64,000 bases of DNA from UMGS1519 sp050951005 (GTDB lineage Bacteria; Actinomycetota; Coriobacteriia; Coriobacteriales; Eggerthellaceae): the NCBI GenBank assembly GCA_050951005.1, contig JBMNIP010000002.1:434001-498000 (forward strand). The letters run 5' to 3'. Of the stretch, positions 25,838 to 35,846 are shown piece by piece (position 1 is the first letter of the stretch; each line of letters opens with the position of its first letter). The notes under the pieces are model-generated. The model ran no database searches and had not been told where the DNA came from. It saw only the letters and a program-made list of their open reading frames with translations. The position numbers and the translations under genes were made by a program.

Positions 25838-27310
25838 CTAGGCCACGCTCCCTTCTGCATCCGCCGTCTTTCCGATTGCGGATCCCTCCGCCTGCTCCGT
25901 CTGCACTAGGTTCGTATCGTCCGGCGTATCGGAGACGGGCTCGGGACCTTTCTTAATATAGTTGTACATAATGCGTGCCCAGGCGATGAGCAGCAGCAGA
26001 TAGATGACCGTGAAGACAACGATGGTCGTTACCAGCTCCGGCATGCTGACGCTGTAGGAGAACGCCTCGTTGGTCAGCAGCGACACGCCGTCCGGACTCG
26101 AGGTGGACGGGTAAACAACCCACGGCTGACGGCCGACCTCAGCGGTGATCCAGCCGCATTCGATAGCGATCAGCGGGATGATCGGGGATACCACAAGGAT
26201 CCGTTGCAACCACTTCATGTTCTTGATCCTCTGCTTGCCGTGGGTGAAGATGATCGCAAGCAACATGATCAAGGCAATCAGGCCGAAGCAGAACACCATC
26301 GTATGGTAGTTCACGAACACCAGGTTGACCGGTGCGCTATCCACGTCGAGATCTTGATATTTCTCGGTCTTAGCCAGGTCGTTCAGGCCTTGGTATTCCT
26401 TATCGAAATCGTTCGAAGCCAGGAAGCTGGTACCACCTGGGATGGAAATCGGAGCCATGACCGTCTGGGTCGTCTCATCCACGTACCCCACCAGGTACAG
26501 GGGCATGGTCCCGGAATCATACGCGCCCTCCATCATGGCGAACTTCGTGGGCTGCTCCTCGGACACGCCCGTTGCGGTCATGTGCGCGAAAACCAGCATG
26601 CAACAGGTGGAAACGAGCGCCACCGCACTGCCCACACGCAGCGCCTTCATCGCGAATTCGGAGTGTCGATGCTTCAGCAGGTAGTAGGCGCCGATGGCCA
26701 TAGCCACGAAGGCGCCCATGATGATCAGCGCGTCAACTGTATGCGTGTAGCGTGCCAGAAGCGAAGGATTCGCGAAAGCCGCCTCGAAGAAATTCGTCAG
26801 CACCGCCTTCGTGCCATCGGCAGAAAGCTCGGTACCCGAGGGAGTCTGCATCCAGGAGTTTGCAATCAGGATCCACAGGGCCGACAGGGCAGAACCGCCG
26901 AAGACCACCCAGCTGGAGATCATATACGTTTTCGGCTTCACCTTCTTGCGACCGAACAGCAGAATTCCCAAGAACGACGACTCCAGGAAGAAGGCGAATA
27001 ACGCCTCTGCCGCCAGCGGGGCACCGAAGATGTCACCCACAAAGCGGGAGTAGTTCGCCCAGTTGGTGCCGAACGAGAATTCCATCGTGATGCCCGATGC
27101 AACGCCGACGATAAAAGTTGTCGTGAAGATTTTGATCCAAAGATTCGATGCGGCTAGATCCTCCGGTTTGCGCGAACGGTAGTACCTTGTTTCAAAAATC
27201 GCGACAATCAGACCCAAGCCGATGGACATGGGCACGAACACGAAATGGAACAAGACCGTTAGCGCAAACTGCAGGCGAGATGCTGTAGCCGCGCCAAGCA
27301 ATGCTTCCAT
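25838..27310 (-). CDS. cydA: Cytochrome bd oxidase subunit I
   Basis: A 490-residue quinol oxidase subunit carrying hemes b558, b595 and d. Visible are the heme b595 histidine in LTVLFHFVFVP (about residue 22), the proton-channel/heme glutamates in EALFAFFLESSFLG (about 102-110), RYTHTVDALI with the b558 histidine near 187, and the GRQPW motif near 385. The quinol-binding Q loop is of the short type. A disordered acidic C-terminal tail follows the last helix. The enzyme would oxidise menaquinol with high oxygen affinity, consistent with oxygen protection in an anaerobe. Confidence 0.96.
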   Translation of the reverse strand: MEALLGAATASRLQFALTVLFHFVFVPMSIGLGLIVAIFETRYYRSRKPEDLAASNLWIKIFTTTFIVGVASGITMEFSFGTNWANYSRFVGDIFGAPLAAEALFAFFLESSFLGILLFGRKKVKPKTYMISSWVVFGGSALSALWILIANSWMQTPSGTELSADGTKAVLTNFFEAAFANPSLLARYTHTVDALIIMGAFVAMAIGAYYLLKHRHSEFAMKALRVGSAVALVSTCCMLVFAHMTATGVSEEQPTKFAMMEGAYDSGTMPLYLVGYVDETTQTVMAPISIPGGTSFLASNDFDKEYQGLNDLAKTEKYQDLDVDSAPVNLVFVNYHTMVFCFGLIALIMLLAIIFTHGKQRIKNMKWLQRILVVSPIIPLIAIECGWITAEVGRQPWVVYPSTSSPDGVSLLTNEAFSYSVSMPELVTTIVVFTVIYLLLLIAWARIMYNYIKKGPEPVSDTPDDTNLVQTEQAEGSAIGKTADAEGSVA

Positions 27311-27417
27311 TGGAGAAGCCTCCCTTCCGTAATCGATTCCCCAGTGTAGACACGTACCGTGTTATCCAAGGATACCAGCTTGTTTGCGAAAATTCGGGCA
27401 CAGCGGCAAAATATATT

Positions 27418-27428
27418 ACTAATTTAGT
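27418..27428. promoter_or_regulatory. Palindrome in cydAB upstream region
   Basis: ACTAATTTAGT is an 11-bp perfect palindrome in an AT-rich stretch about 110 bp before cydA, overlapping the likely promoter area. It could be a redox-regulator site; it does not match the Rex or FNR consensus well. Confidence 0.35.
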
Positions 27429-27454
27429 CACATTTCCGATTTCGGGTAAAACAA

Positions 27455-27491
27455 TTCGCCCGCTGCCATCCGTTGAAAGGCAGCGAGCGAA
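27455..27491 (-). terminator. Terminator of the hyp operon
   Basis: A 13-bp stem with one mismatch (TTCGCCCGCTGCC with GGCAGCGAGCGAA), an 11-base loop, and TTGTTTT after the stem on the minus strand. It lies 45 bp after the hypD stop and separates hyp from cyd genes. Confidence 0.75.
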
Positions 27492-27535
27492 CTCGAAGCG
27501 ATGCGAACACGAAGCCCTCAGAGCGGAACTTCTCC

Positions 27536-28621
27536 TTAGTAGTAGCGGAAATATGCCGCGCAGGAACCCTCCGAAGAGACCATGCAGGGACCGACCGGAT
27601 TCTCGGGCGTGCAGACGGTACGGAACAGCGGGCATTCATCGGGGCGCAGAACCGCCCGCAGCACATCGCCGCAACGGCACGCCGTATGCTCGATTGTCGG
27701 CTCGACTTCGGGATCGAAGCGCTTGACGGCATCGAAGTCCTCGAATTCGGGCCGGATGCGGTAACCGGATCCGGGTATGTCCCCCAACCCGCGCCAGGTA
27801 GCAGTGCAGGTTTCGAAGACCTCGTCGATGATGGCCATTGCCGCAGGGTTGCCCTCCTGCATGACCCCGCGCTTGTAAGCGATCTCTATTTCCGCACGTC
27901 CTTCATGGAGCTGCCGAAGGATCATAGCTATTCCCTCGAGAATGTCATTGGGCTCGAAGCCCGTAATGACACCGGGGATGTGGTACTTCTCTGCCAGGAA
28001 CCGATACGGCTCGGCACCGATGATGGTGCTTACATGCCCGGGCAGAATAAGCGCGCCGATGTTCAGCTTGGGGTCGGAGACAATCGCCTCGATAGCGCCG
28101 GGCATGTTCTTGTGTGCTACGAACACCGAGAAGTTCGCCAGTCCCTGTGCCTTGGCGCGCTTGATGGCCATGGCAACTGCCGGGGTTGTGGTCTCGAAGC
28201 CGACCCCGATGAAAATCACCTGGCGATCGGGATTCTCCTTGGCGATGGCAAGGGCATCGAGCGGTGAATAGCAGATGCGCACATCGCGGCCGGCAGCCTG
28301 CTCCTTCAGAAGGCTGGAGGTCGACCCGGGAACACGTGTCATGTCGCCGAAGGTTGTGATGATAACTTCGGGCAGCCGGCACAGCGCGATGACCGTGTCG
28401 ATGTCGTGGTTCGAGGTCACGCAAACCGGGCAGCCCGGGCCGCTTGCCAACTCGACCGTATCGGGCATCAGGTTGCGGATACCGTTGCGTGCGATGGATA
28501 CGGTATGCGTTCCGCAGACCTCCATCAGGCGCGTTGGCTTGTCGGGCGCCCAGGCCTGGATGGAATCCACCAGCCCGCGCGCCAGTTCGGGATCGCGGAA
28601 GCTTTTCAGATCCAATTCCAT
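27536..28621 (-). CDS. hypD: Hydrogenase maturation protein HypD
   Basis: A 361-residue iron-sulfur protein that, with HypC, carries the Fe(CN)2CO group during [NiFe]-hydrogenase assembly. Key features are MEVCGTHT near residue 30, GPGCPVCVTS near 60, GFETTTPA near 140 and the C-terminal cysteine-rich HTACRCGDVLRA segment that binds the [4Fe-4S] cluster. ATG 28621 follows a GGGGGG-rich site directly after the hypC stop; the frame extending to 28651 would overlap hypC. Last gene of hypF-hypC-hypD. Confidence 0.96.
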   Translation of the reverse strand: MELDLKSFRDPELARGLVDSIQAWAPDKPTRLMEVCGTHTVSIARNGIRNLMPDTVELASGPGCPVCVTSNHDIDTVIALCRLPEVIITTFGDMTRVPGSTSSLLKEQAAGRDVRICYSPLDALAIAKENPDRQVIFIGVGFETTTPAVAMAIKRAKAQGLANFSVFVAHKNMPGAIEAIVSDPKLNIGALILPGHVSTIIGAEPYRFLAEKYHIPGVITGFEPNDILEGIAMILRQLHEGRAEIEIAYKRGVMQEGNPAAMAIIDEVFETCTATWRGLGDIPGSGYRIRPEFEDFDAVKRFDPEVEPTIEHTACRCGDVLRAVLRPDECPLFRTVCTPENPVGPCMVSSEGSCAAYFRYY

Positions 28622-28631
28622 ACGGACCCCC

Positions 28632-28865
28632 CTAGGAAGCCATGTCCGCAAGTTCGGGCATTTCCTTGATCAGGTCGATGGTCTCCTGGGCATACTGCGG
28701 ATCGACGATCTCGATGGCAAAACCGGCATGGATCAGCACGTAGTCGCCTTCCTTCGCCTTCGGTGTCAGGTCGAGCGAAACCTCGCGGGTCACGCCCAGG
28801 ATGTCGACGGTTGCCAGATTACCCTCTTCGCGTTCAACCACTTTTCCGGGAATAGCCAAGCACAT
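28632..28865 (-). CDS. hypC: Hydrogenase maturation chaperone HypC
   Basis: A 77-residue HypC/HupF family chaperone starting MCLAIPGKV, the invariant N-terminus whose Cys2 contacts the iron centre; this fixes the start at 28865 even though the open frame goes further. The YVLIHAGFAIEIVD block is also conserved. It binds HypD and the hydrogenase large-subunit precursor. It lies between hypF and hypD. Confidence 0.96.
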   Translation of the reverse strand: MCLAIPGKVVEREEGNLATVDILGVTREVSLDLTPKAKEGDYVLIHAGFAIEIVDPQYAQETIDLIKEMPELADMAS

Positions 28866-28930
28866 ATCAGTACCTCGATTCTGCTGCTTCGGAACGGTTC
28901 GCAAGCAACCATTGCAGGGAGTCGCTGCTT

Positions 28931-31366
28931 CTACGCGTCCGATTCCTCTGTTTTCCTGGCCAATGCTACCACGGCTTGGCCGAAAGATACGCCCGCATCG
29001 TTGGGCGGCAGTTGGCGGTTGATGGCTGCCACGAAACCGGCCTGCGCAAGACCGGCAAGACAGCGCTCTATCAGGTAGCGGTTCATGAACACACCGCCCG
29101 CAAGCACCACCTGGCGAATGCCGTACACCGCCTGCACAAGCGCAGCTGCCTGCAAGATGGCCTCGACGAATGCATGGTGGAAACGCAGTGCGATGATGGC
29201 AGGCTCCACTCCGGCCTGCTTGTCGTCAAGCAGTGCAGCAAAGGTGCCAGCTGCATCGAAAAGCACCACCGAGGTATCGAGCGCCGTGCTTTCGCTCGTC
29301 GCCGAATTCTTCAGAATGCCGATGCGATAACGTGCTTGGGCATCGTCGTCAAGCGCCGCCTCCTCGCGCGCTCCCCCGTCTGCCTCGCTACCCATCTCCG
29401 CTTCCAGCAGCACCGCTCCTTCGCCCTCGTAGCGCGGTTCGGTGCAGATGCCGAGCAGAGCCGAAGCCGCATCGAACAAGCGGCCCACCGACGATGTCAT
29501 GGGAGTGTTCAGGCCGCGTTCGATCATCTGCCCGCAGATATCGGCCGTCGTGCCCAGCCCGGCCAGCGCTTCGGCTGCCGCCGGATGATCAAGCAGGTCG
29601 AACGCCCACAACACGCCGTAGGCCATGCGCAGCGGATGCTTCACGCAGGCTGCCCCTCCCGGCATGGGCACATAGGAGAAGTTCGCAAAACGCTCGAAGG
29701 TCCGCAGGTTGGCAAGCAGCACCTCGCCGCCCCAGATGGCCCCATCCTCACCATATCCGGTGCCGTCGAAGGCGATGCCGCAAACCGGTCCTTCCAGATT
29801 GTTCTCCGCCATCGCGGACACGATATGCGCATGGTGGTGCTGAACCTGGTCCAAGGGCACGCCTTGCTCGTCCTGAGCGCGCACCGCCCACTTGGTCGAC
29901 AGGTATTCGGGATGCCGGTCGGCCACAATCTGCCCTGCCTGCAGCTCGAAAAGGCGCTCATGCATGCGCTTCGCCTCGAGCCACGCATCGAAGGCGGCAG
30001 GGTTCTCCAAATCGCCGATATGCTGGCTGACGAACGCGTCTTTTTGCCGCGCGAAGCAGAAGGTGCTCTTTTGCTCAGGGCCGGTCGCGAACACGATCGG
30101 ACGGGAGGATGCACCCTTCTCCTGAACGGCATCGGGAAGGGAAAGGGGCTGCGGCGCATAGCCGCGAGCGCGGCGGATGGATTGCACGGCCGTGTCTTGC
30201 CTGTCCCCAGCGACTCCCGTCTGCAGCACGCGGATAACCGAATCGTCATAACGCGCGCGAATCGGTCGGTCGTTTCCCAAGAATGCATCCGCCACCTGGG
30301 CAAGGGCCATGCGCGTCTCGGCATCATCGGTCTGTATGGGCTCATCATGCAGATTGCCCGACGTCATAACCATCATGCCGCCAAAAGCACGCACCAGCAG
30401 ATGCTGGACCGGGGTCGCCGGCAGCATCACCCCCAGCTCGGGCAGATCATCGGCCAACCCTGCCGCGAACGTCGCATCCGGCCGCTTGCGCAGCAGCACA
30501 ATGGGCCGCGCGGGGCTTTCCAGCTGATGCGCTTCCTCGGCGCTTACCAGGCAGCGCGCCCGCGCATCATCGACAGTTGCCACAAGGCAGGCGAAAGCCT
30601 TACCCTCGCGATGCTTCCGACGCCGCAGCTCGGAAATGGTCCGAGCGTTTTCAGCATCGCAGGCAAGATGAAATCCGCCCAGGCCCTTCACCGCCACAAT
30701 CTTGCCATCCGAAAGCCATGCAGCCGCGCGCTGGATGATTGCATCCGACTCTTCGCGCGTGAGGCCCCATTCTACCTGGTCGGACCCCGCTTCACTCCAA
30801 CTGATATGCGGTCCGCAGGAAAAGCAGGCATCGGGTTGCGCATGGAATCGGCGGTCGGAGGGATCTGCGTATTCCTTCGCACAGGAAGGGCACATGGCGA
30901 ACGCGCCCATAGAGGTACGCGGCCGATCGTAGGGGAGCCCGTCGATGATGGTAAAGCGCGGGCCGCAGTTCGTGCAGTTGATAAACGGATAATGGTATCG
31001 GCGGTTTGCCGGGTCGAAAAGTTCGCGCACGCAATCGTCACAGGTTGCCAGATCGGGTGAAACCAAAGTGGTCTCTGCCGTCTGGTCGTTATCTGAGACG
31101 CGGATCTCGAAGGAATCGAACGGCTCAAGCGGCACTTCCGTAACCTTGATGCGCTCCACCTTCGCAGCCGTCGGCGCCTGGTTGCGGATAGCCAGGACGA
31201 ACTCGTCAAGCAGGCCCTCTTCGCCTTCGGCATGGATCTTCACACCGTCGGCCGCATTGAGAACCCAGCCGGTAATCAGGTAATGGTGCGCCAGGCGGTA
31301 GACGAACGGACGAAACCCAACGCCTTGGACGATTCCGTTTACTTCGATAAACAGGGCAGAACGCAT
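28931..31366 (-). CDS. hypF: Carbamoyltransferase HypF
   Basis: An 811-residue enzyme that transfers carbamoyl from carbamoyl phosphate to HypE as the source of cyanide ligands. Domain order: acylphosphatase (about 1-90, GIVQGVGFRPFVYRLA), two zinc fingers (CDDC...CTNC and CPSC...CFSC, about 100-190), YrdC-like nucleotide-binding domain (about 200-380) and a Kae1-like C-terminal domain with HHHAH near 490. ATG 31366 has AAGGAG upstream; an in-frame ATG at 31432 lies in the preceding terminator region. hypA and hypB are not present here, and hypE is 18 kb away with nikR. Confidence 0.95.
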   Translation of the reverse strand: MRSALFIEVNGIVQGVGFRPFVYRLAHHYLITGWVLNAADGVKIHAEGEEGLLDEFVLAIRNQAPTAAKVERIKVTEVPLEPFDSFEIRVSDNDQTAETTLVSPDLATCDDCVRELFDPANRRYHYPFINCTNCGPRFTIIDGLPYDRPRTSMGAFAMCPSCAKEYADPSDRRFHAQPDACFSCGPHISWSEAGSDQVEWGLTREESDAIIQRAAAWLSDGKIVAVKGLGGFHLACDAENARTISELRRRKHREGKAFACLVATVDDARARCLVSAEEAHQLESPARPIVLLRKRPDATFAAGLADDLPELGVMLPATPVQHLLVRAFGGMMVMTSGNLHDEPIQTDDAETRMALAQVADAFLGNDRPIRARYDDSVIRVLQTGVAGDRQDTAVQSIRRARGYAPQPLSLPDAVQEKGASSRPIVFATGPEQKSTFCFARQKDAFVSQHIGDLENPAAFDAWLEAKRMHERLFELQAGQIVADRHPEYLSTKWAVRAQDEQGVPLDQVQHHHAHIVSAMAENNLEGPVCGIAFDGTGYGEDGAIWGGEVLLANLRTFERFANFSYVPMPGGAACVKHPLRMAYGVLWAFDLLDHPAAAEALAGLGTTADICGQMIERGLNTPMTSSVGRLFDAASALLGICTEPRYEGEGAVLLEAEMGSEADGGAREEAALDDDAQARYRIGILKNSATSESTALDTSVVLFDAAGTFAALLDDKQAGVEPAIIALRFHHAFVEAILQAAALVQAVYGIRQVVLAGGVFMNRYLIERCLAGLAQAGFVAAINRQLPPNDAGVSFGQAVVALARKTEESDA

Positions 31367-31424
31367 GGAGACTCCTTGATACGGAAGGGAGCTTGTTGCA
31401 GACAGCAACTCCCCTCTCATGGAA

Positions 31425-31444
31425 CCGGCCACTTTCGTGGCCGG
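31425..31444 (-). terminator. Hairpin after the LytTR regulator gene
   Basis: CCGGCCAC pairs with GTGGCCGG around a TTTC loop, 47 bp after the regulator's stop and before hypF. The T tract is weak. Confidence 0.55.
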
Positions 31445-31490
31445 AATAAGTACGGACTATCCGCTCTGTAAGTGCAGCTCACGCACTGCT

Positions 31491-32207
31491 TTACAAGTTG
31501 AGCGCCTTCTTCAGCGACGAGACGCGGCGGCGCGACACGGGAATCTTGTCGTCCGTGCCATCAAGAGTCAGCAGCAGCGTACCGCCTGGAACGGATTCGA
31601 CTTCCTTGACATGCTCGAGGTTCACCAGGTACCCGCGGTGCACGCGGAAGAACCCGTGGCCATCGAGCCGCTTCTCCAACTGCGCCAGACTGACCGTGGA
31701 GAAATACCGGTCGGTATCCGTCTGGAGGTATGCATAGTCATCGCGCGCCATGATGTAGCGGATGGAATCGATATTGATGAGAATCTTCTTGCCGGCCTTC
31801 TCTACCGGAATACGCTCAGCGCGCTGTGCGCGGTTGTGCAGGGCGATATGCTCGCGAACGCGCGCCAGGGCCTGCGCCAAGCGCTCGGTCTCCACCGGTT
31901 TGATCAAGTAATCGATTGCATGCACTTTGAAAGCGTCGATGGCAAATTCGCTGTACGCCGTGACGAAGACCACTGCGGGCGGGTATTTCAGATGTTGCAA
32001 GGCCTCGGCAAGCTGCATGCCGGTTGCCTCCGGCATGTTGACGTCCAAGAACATAACATCGCAAGGATATTCCTTCAGCTTCTCAACCGCTTCGCGAACG
32101 CTCGCTGCTTCGCAGACGACTTCCGTCTGACCCAGCTCATCGAGAAGATACCGAAGCTCGGAACGCGCAGGGGCCTCATCGTCGACAATCATCGCTTTGG
32201 GCAGCAT
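31491..32207 (-). CDS. LytTR-type response regulator
   Basis: A 238-residue regulator with a receiver domain (acidic pair in IVDDEAPAR at 8-10, phospho-Asp in VMFLDVNMPEATG near 54) and a LytTR DNA-binding domain (about 135-235) containing FFRVHRGYLVNL and VSRRRV. LytTR regulators often control autolysis, export or carbon/peptide uptake. It is the partner of the LytS-like kinase 69 bp upstream. Confidence 0.94.
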   Translation of the reverse strand: MLPKAMIVDDEAPARSELRYLLDELGQTEVVCEAASVREAVEKLKEYPCDVMFLDVNMPEATGMQLAEALQHLKYPPAVVFVTAYSEFAIDAFKVHAIDYLIKPVETERLAQALARVREHIALHNRAQRAERIPVEKAGKKILINIDSIRYIMARDDYAYLQTDTDRYFSTVSLAQLEKRLDGHGFFRVHRGYLVNLEHVKEVESVPGGTLLLTLDGTDDKIPVSRRRVSSLKKALNL

Positions 32208-32276
32208 GTACTCTCCTTGAATTAGATGCTTTACGGTTGTTGATTATAGCCCAAGTATCAGGAGGCGTAAGCACAC

Positions 32277-33584
32277 CTAAAGATTATCCATGTTCTTCGA
32301 TGCGGCGTCCTGCAGATGCAGCGTAACCGTGGTGCCCTTTCCCAGTTCGCTTTCGAACTCCATCTTGCTTTCGGGGCCGTAATAGCTTTTCGCACGCTCG
32401 TTGATGTTGCGGATGGCGATTCCCAATCCGCTGTCGGACTTCGCATGCAGGATGTTCTGCCGCACTTCCTCGGTCATGCCGACACCGTTGTCCTGCACCT
32501 GGATGATGAGGTCGTCTTCATCCATGCGGGCAGAGACCTTGACGACAAGCTTGCGATCGGCCGGACGCGCATGCTGCACCGAGTTTTCCACGATGGGCTG
32601 AATCATAAACGAGGGAATCAGGATGTTTTCAAGCTCCTCGGGGATATCGACATCGAGCTCAAGCATGTCCTCTCCGAAGCGTGCAACCTCGAACATGAAG
32701 TAGCACTGCGTCTGCTCCATCTCGCGGGAAAGCTCGATGAGGTCGCCGTCGTTATCGAGTGTTTTTCGGTAGAAGGTCGCGAACTTGCGTAACAGCACGC
32801 GGGCCTTATCCGGGTCGGTGCGGATGAATGCAGCGATGGTGTTCAGGGTGTTGAACAGGAAGTGGGGGTTGATCTGAGCCTGCAGTGCCCGTAGCTCCAT
32901 GGAGGTGGCAAGCTTGCGCTGGTCTTCGAGGGCCGCTGCTGCCATCTGGGCTGAGAGGATGTTTGCAAAGCCTTCGGCAATGGACTTCTCGGTATCCTTG
33001 ATGAAATGCGGATGCGCGTAGTAGAACTTCAGCGTGCCGACCACCTGGTTCGACACCACGAGCGGCGAGATGATTGCAGCTTGGATCGCCTTCACCTCAT
33101 CCTTGAAGCCGATTTCCTGTGCGGACATCATCACCCGCGTGCGGCCATCGGCGAGGGTATCCTTCGTCGCCAGCGTGCGAATGGGCAATCCGGCAGGATT
33201 GCCGTCTTCCGATACGCCCGCATAGCCCAAGATGGTAGTGCTGTCGGTGATTGCAACCGCCACCGCCCGGGTGTTGCCCAGAAGCATCTCGCAGATAACC
33301 TGCGCCGAATGGGAGGTCAGGCCCTCGGAGTCCATAACCGTCAGCATATGGTTCGCCAGGGATAGCATACGCTCGGTGTTCTTCGCCCTGATCCGGTCGG
33401 GACCGGCCAGATACCACAGGGCTCCGAACGCGGCCAGCACCAGGACCACCATGCCCGTGATGATCAACGGAACGTCGCGGCGGTTGGCAAGCAGGCCCCA
33501 GAGCAGCAGCACTCCCGCCACCACCGCTACCACGATAAGCACGATAGCGGTGAAGATATGCCATTTCGCTTTCTTGATGGCCAT
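32277..33584 (-). CDS. LytS-like sensor histidine kinase
   Basis: A 435-residue kinase with two N-terminal membrane helices (about 9-30 and 37-60), a GAF-like sensory segment (about 75-215), the His_kinase block LQAQINPHFLFNTLNTI (phospho-His near 245) and a HATPase domain with the DNGVGM and GLGIAIRNI motifs. The short periplasmic loop suggests sensing in the membrane or cytoplasm. It is encoded between a TSUP transporter and its LytTR regulator. Confidence 0.93.
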   Translation of the reverse strand: MAIKKAKWHIFTAIVLIVVAVVAGVLLLWGLLANRRDVPLIITGMVVLVLAAFGALWYLAGPDRIRAKNTERMLSLANHMLTVMDSEGLTSHSAQVICEMLLGNTRAVAVAITDSTTILGYAGVSEDGNPAGLPIRTLATKDTLADGRTRVMMSAQEIGFKDEVKAIQAAIISPLVVSNQVVGTLKFYYAHPHFIKDTEKSIAEGFANILSAQMAAAALEDQRKLATSMELRALQAQINPHFLFNTLNTIAAFIRTDPDKARVLLRKFATFYRKTLDNDGDLIELSREMEQTQCYFMFEVARFGEDMLELDVDIPEELENILIPSFMIQPIVENSVQHARPADRKLVVKVSARMDEDDLIIQVQDNGVGMTEEVRQNILHAKSDSGLGIAIRNINERAKSYYGPESKMEFESELGKGTTVTLHLQDAASKNMDNL

Positions 33585-33662
33585 GCCAACGCATCCTTCC
33601 CATTAATCGACCTGCGCATTATAACGTCAAACGGGCTCGGATGAGAACGAATCACAAAGGTA

Positions 33663-34466
33663 CTAGCCAATGAGCATTTCGCGGACTATCATGCCGACGG
33701 CTGCGACACCGAGCAAGACGCCGAAGAAGAAGCGCAAATGCCGCTCCGAGATATGCTTTATCAGCCGCGCACCCAGCACGGCACCCGGGATAGACCCCGC
33801 AGCTATGGAGAGACCCAGCCAGACAACGACATTTCCGAGCAGGATCTGCTCTACGGTGCCGGGGACGGACAGTATCGCGATGGCCATAAGCGAGGTACCG
33901 GAAGCATGGTGCATCGACACGCCGAGGATAACCATGAAAAGCGGGGTCATCAGAAAGCCGCCGCCGATGCCGACGTAACCGGCACAGAAACCCGCCGCAC
34001 AGCCGATTAGAAACCCTTGCAGCAGCTGCTTATGCGGCAGTGTGCGCGGAGCCGCCGGCAGCTCTTCCTTCGATGCCGGCCCTTTTGGCGCTGCAATGGC
34101 TTTACGCAGCATCTTGTAAGCCGACCATAGGATGATGGCTGCCGCCACCAAGATAATCAGCCATGAAGGCGAGATATTCGCCAGATACGCACCGAGCGGT
34201 GAGAAGCAGGCGCCGCCGAGCCCGGCAGCCACTGCGAGTCCGATAATGCAGGTCCGCTGGCGAATGTGCGCAACCGATCCCGCGATGGCGGTCGGAATAA
34301 TGGTGAACAACGACGTGGAGGTTGCCTGCAGGGCGGTCAGACCGTATCCGAGGGTGAAAACCGGCAGCATCACGGAACCGCCGCCGATTCCCAACATGCC
34401 TGAGAGAATGCCGATTCCCAATCCCACCAGCAGGGAGATCAGAACCAGCATAAGCGTCGGTTCCAT
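33663..34466 (-). CDS. TSUP (TauE/SafE) family anion permease
   Basis: A 267-residue membrane protein with about eight helices and the two related GxLSGMLGIGGGSVMLPVF / GYVGIGGGFLMTPLF repeats typical of TSUP permeases, which move sulfite, sulfonates or other small organosulfur and carboxylate anions. Substrate cannot be told from sequence. It is 8 bp after the glycosyltransferase gene and just before lytS; the kinase may monitor its substrate. Confidence 0.88.
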   Translation of the reverse strand: MEPTLMLVLISLLVGLGIGILSGMLGIGGGSVMLPVFTLGYGLTALQATSTSLFTIIPTAIAGSVAHIRQRTCIIGLAVAAGLGGACFSPLGAYLANISPSWLIILVAAAIILWSAYKMLRKAIAAPKGPASKEELPAAPRTLPHKQLLQGFLIGCAAGFCAGYVGIGGGFLMTPLFMVILGVSMHHASGTSLMAIAILSVPGTVEQILLGNVVVWLGLSIAAGSIPGAVLGARLIKHISERHLRFFFGVLLGVAAVGMIVREMLIG

Positions 34467-34473
34467 GCTCTCC

Positions 34474-35763
34474 CTACTCTGCGATATTCAGACGGATCTC
34501 GCCGGTCGCGCCCGGATCGATCGAGGGCTGCTGCAGCGGTTCCTCCTCGTCCAGCCCCAGCTCCTTGCGGCGCAGGCGCATGGACTCAAGCAGCGCCGAG
34601 GTCAGAATGCGGTCACCGCGTGAGCGCTGCATCATCTCGGGCCAAACGAACTGGAATTCGAAGTAGCGCGAGCAATTCTGATCGGCATAAGCGGATGCGT
34701 CACGGGAGCATTCGCGCGCCGCACGGAAGTAAGAGCCCTTCTGCGACCGGGCGATGGCGCGCAGCAAAGCGGTGATCCTCGCACGGCGCATGATACCAGG
34801 ACGGAGGAACGGCCCCGGATACGGCTCGAGCATGCTCGGGGTAATCTGGAGCAGGTCGATCTGCGTGCGGCTAAATTCCACCTTCCTGAACTCGTACATC
34901 CAACGGTAGATATCCTGCAGGAACCGCTCGCCTTCATCGGCGCTTTCCGGCGGCATATGCACGAGGCTCCATTTGTTGTCGAACCAGATGGTGGATCCGT
35001 ACATACGCAGATCCAGCATGTAATCCAGATCCTCGCCTCGCGGAATCCACGGATCGAATGCCAGGCGCTTGAAGGCTTCGGCATGCAATGCCAGACAGCC
35101 TCCGCACACATGGTTGGATCGCGACAGGCGCGGACCCTTCATGGCCTGTTCGATCCATTCGTTGAACGCCTTGCCCTGTTCCCAGAAATGGTTGTACCAA
35201 TGGTTCTGACTCATGGACGTGTACTTGCCCAGGCGGTTGTAGTAGAAACCGGTCTTGGCAAGGATCGGCACCCCGCGCTTGGTCAGCTTGCCCAGACCGT
35301 AAACGGCCTTGTGCATGAATTCGGGGTCGTCGACGATCTCGTCGTCATCCAGGAAGACGGCCGCATCGAAGCCGAGCACGTTGGCCACCACCAGGCCAAG
35401 ATTGCGGATGGCGGAATACCCCACCAACCCGATCTCCTTGTCCAGATTCCCGGCGCCAAGCTGCTCCAAGCGCTGATGGATCAGCGCGTTCTCTCCTTCG
35501 GATACCACCAGGATATTCAAGTCGGGGAATCGGTTGACCGTGGCTTCCACGGTTTCGACCGCAGAGTGCAAGATGCGCTTCTGAGCGGAAACCAGTACCA
35601 CGATAACGCCGACGTCTTTCACGCGACGCAGGGATTCCAAACAACGGTTCAGCTCCTCGGCATGGCCCGGCAGGCTGGGATGGTCGTAATAATCAACCGG
35701 ATCGTATCCGCGTTTCGAGCCACGCGCGGCATAGATGGTTGGAATGATGATGACCGGATTCAT
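34474..35763 (-). CDS. Family 2-like glycosyltransferase
   Basis: A 429-residue GT-A fold protein. NPVIIIPTIYAA starts the nucleotide-sugar domain, the metal-binding acid cluster is FLDDDEIVDDPEF near residue 142-152, and an acceptor-side WIPRGEDLDYMLDLRM block near 243 gives the ED motif of family 2 enzymes. No membrane helix or signal is seen, so it acts in the cytoplasm, probably in polysaccharide or glycolipid synthesis. The start at 35763 has GGAGG. No other glycan genes are adjacent, so its product is unknown. Confidence 0.82.
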   Translation of the reverse strand: MNPVIIIPTIYAARGSKRGYDPVDYYDHPSLPGHAEELNRCLESLRRVKDVGVIVVLVSAQKRILHSAVETVEATVNRFPDLNILVVSEGENALIHQRLEQLGAGNLDKEIGLVGYSAIRNLGLVVANVLGFDAAVFLDDDEIVDDPEFMHKAVYGLGKLTKRGVPILAKTGFYYNRLGKYTSMSQNHWYNHFWEQGKAFNEWIEQAMKGPRLSRSNHVCGGCLALHAEAFKRLAFDPWIPRGEDLDYMLDLRMYGSTIWFDNKWSLVHMPPESADEGERFLQDIYRWMYEFRKVEFSRTQIDLLQITPSMLEPYPGPFLRPGIMRRARITALLRAIARSQKGSYFRAARECSRDASAYADQNCSRYFEFQFVWPEMMQRSRGDRILTSALLESMRLRRKELGLDEEEPLQQPSIDPGATGEIRLNIAE

Positions 35764-35846
35764 ACGTGCAAACCTCCTGCTTGCGCCTGCGGCATTGGTG
35801 CGCGACCAGATAGCGGCACCGCTCGGGGAATCGAACCCGCCGGCAA

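Noticed and set aside
28976..31060. 694-codon open frame on the plus strand opposite hypF
   Set aside because: hypF on the minus strand has all domain motifs; the antisense product has no recognisable motif and arises from the codon bias of GC-rich DNA.
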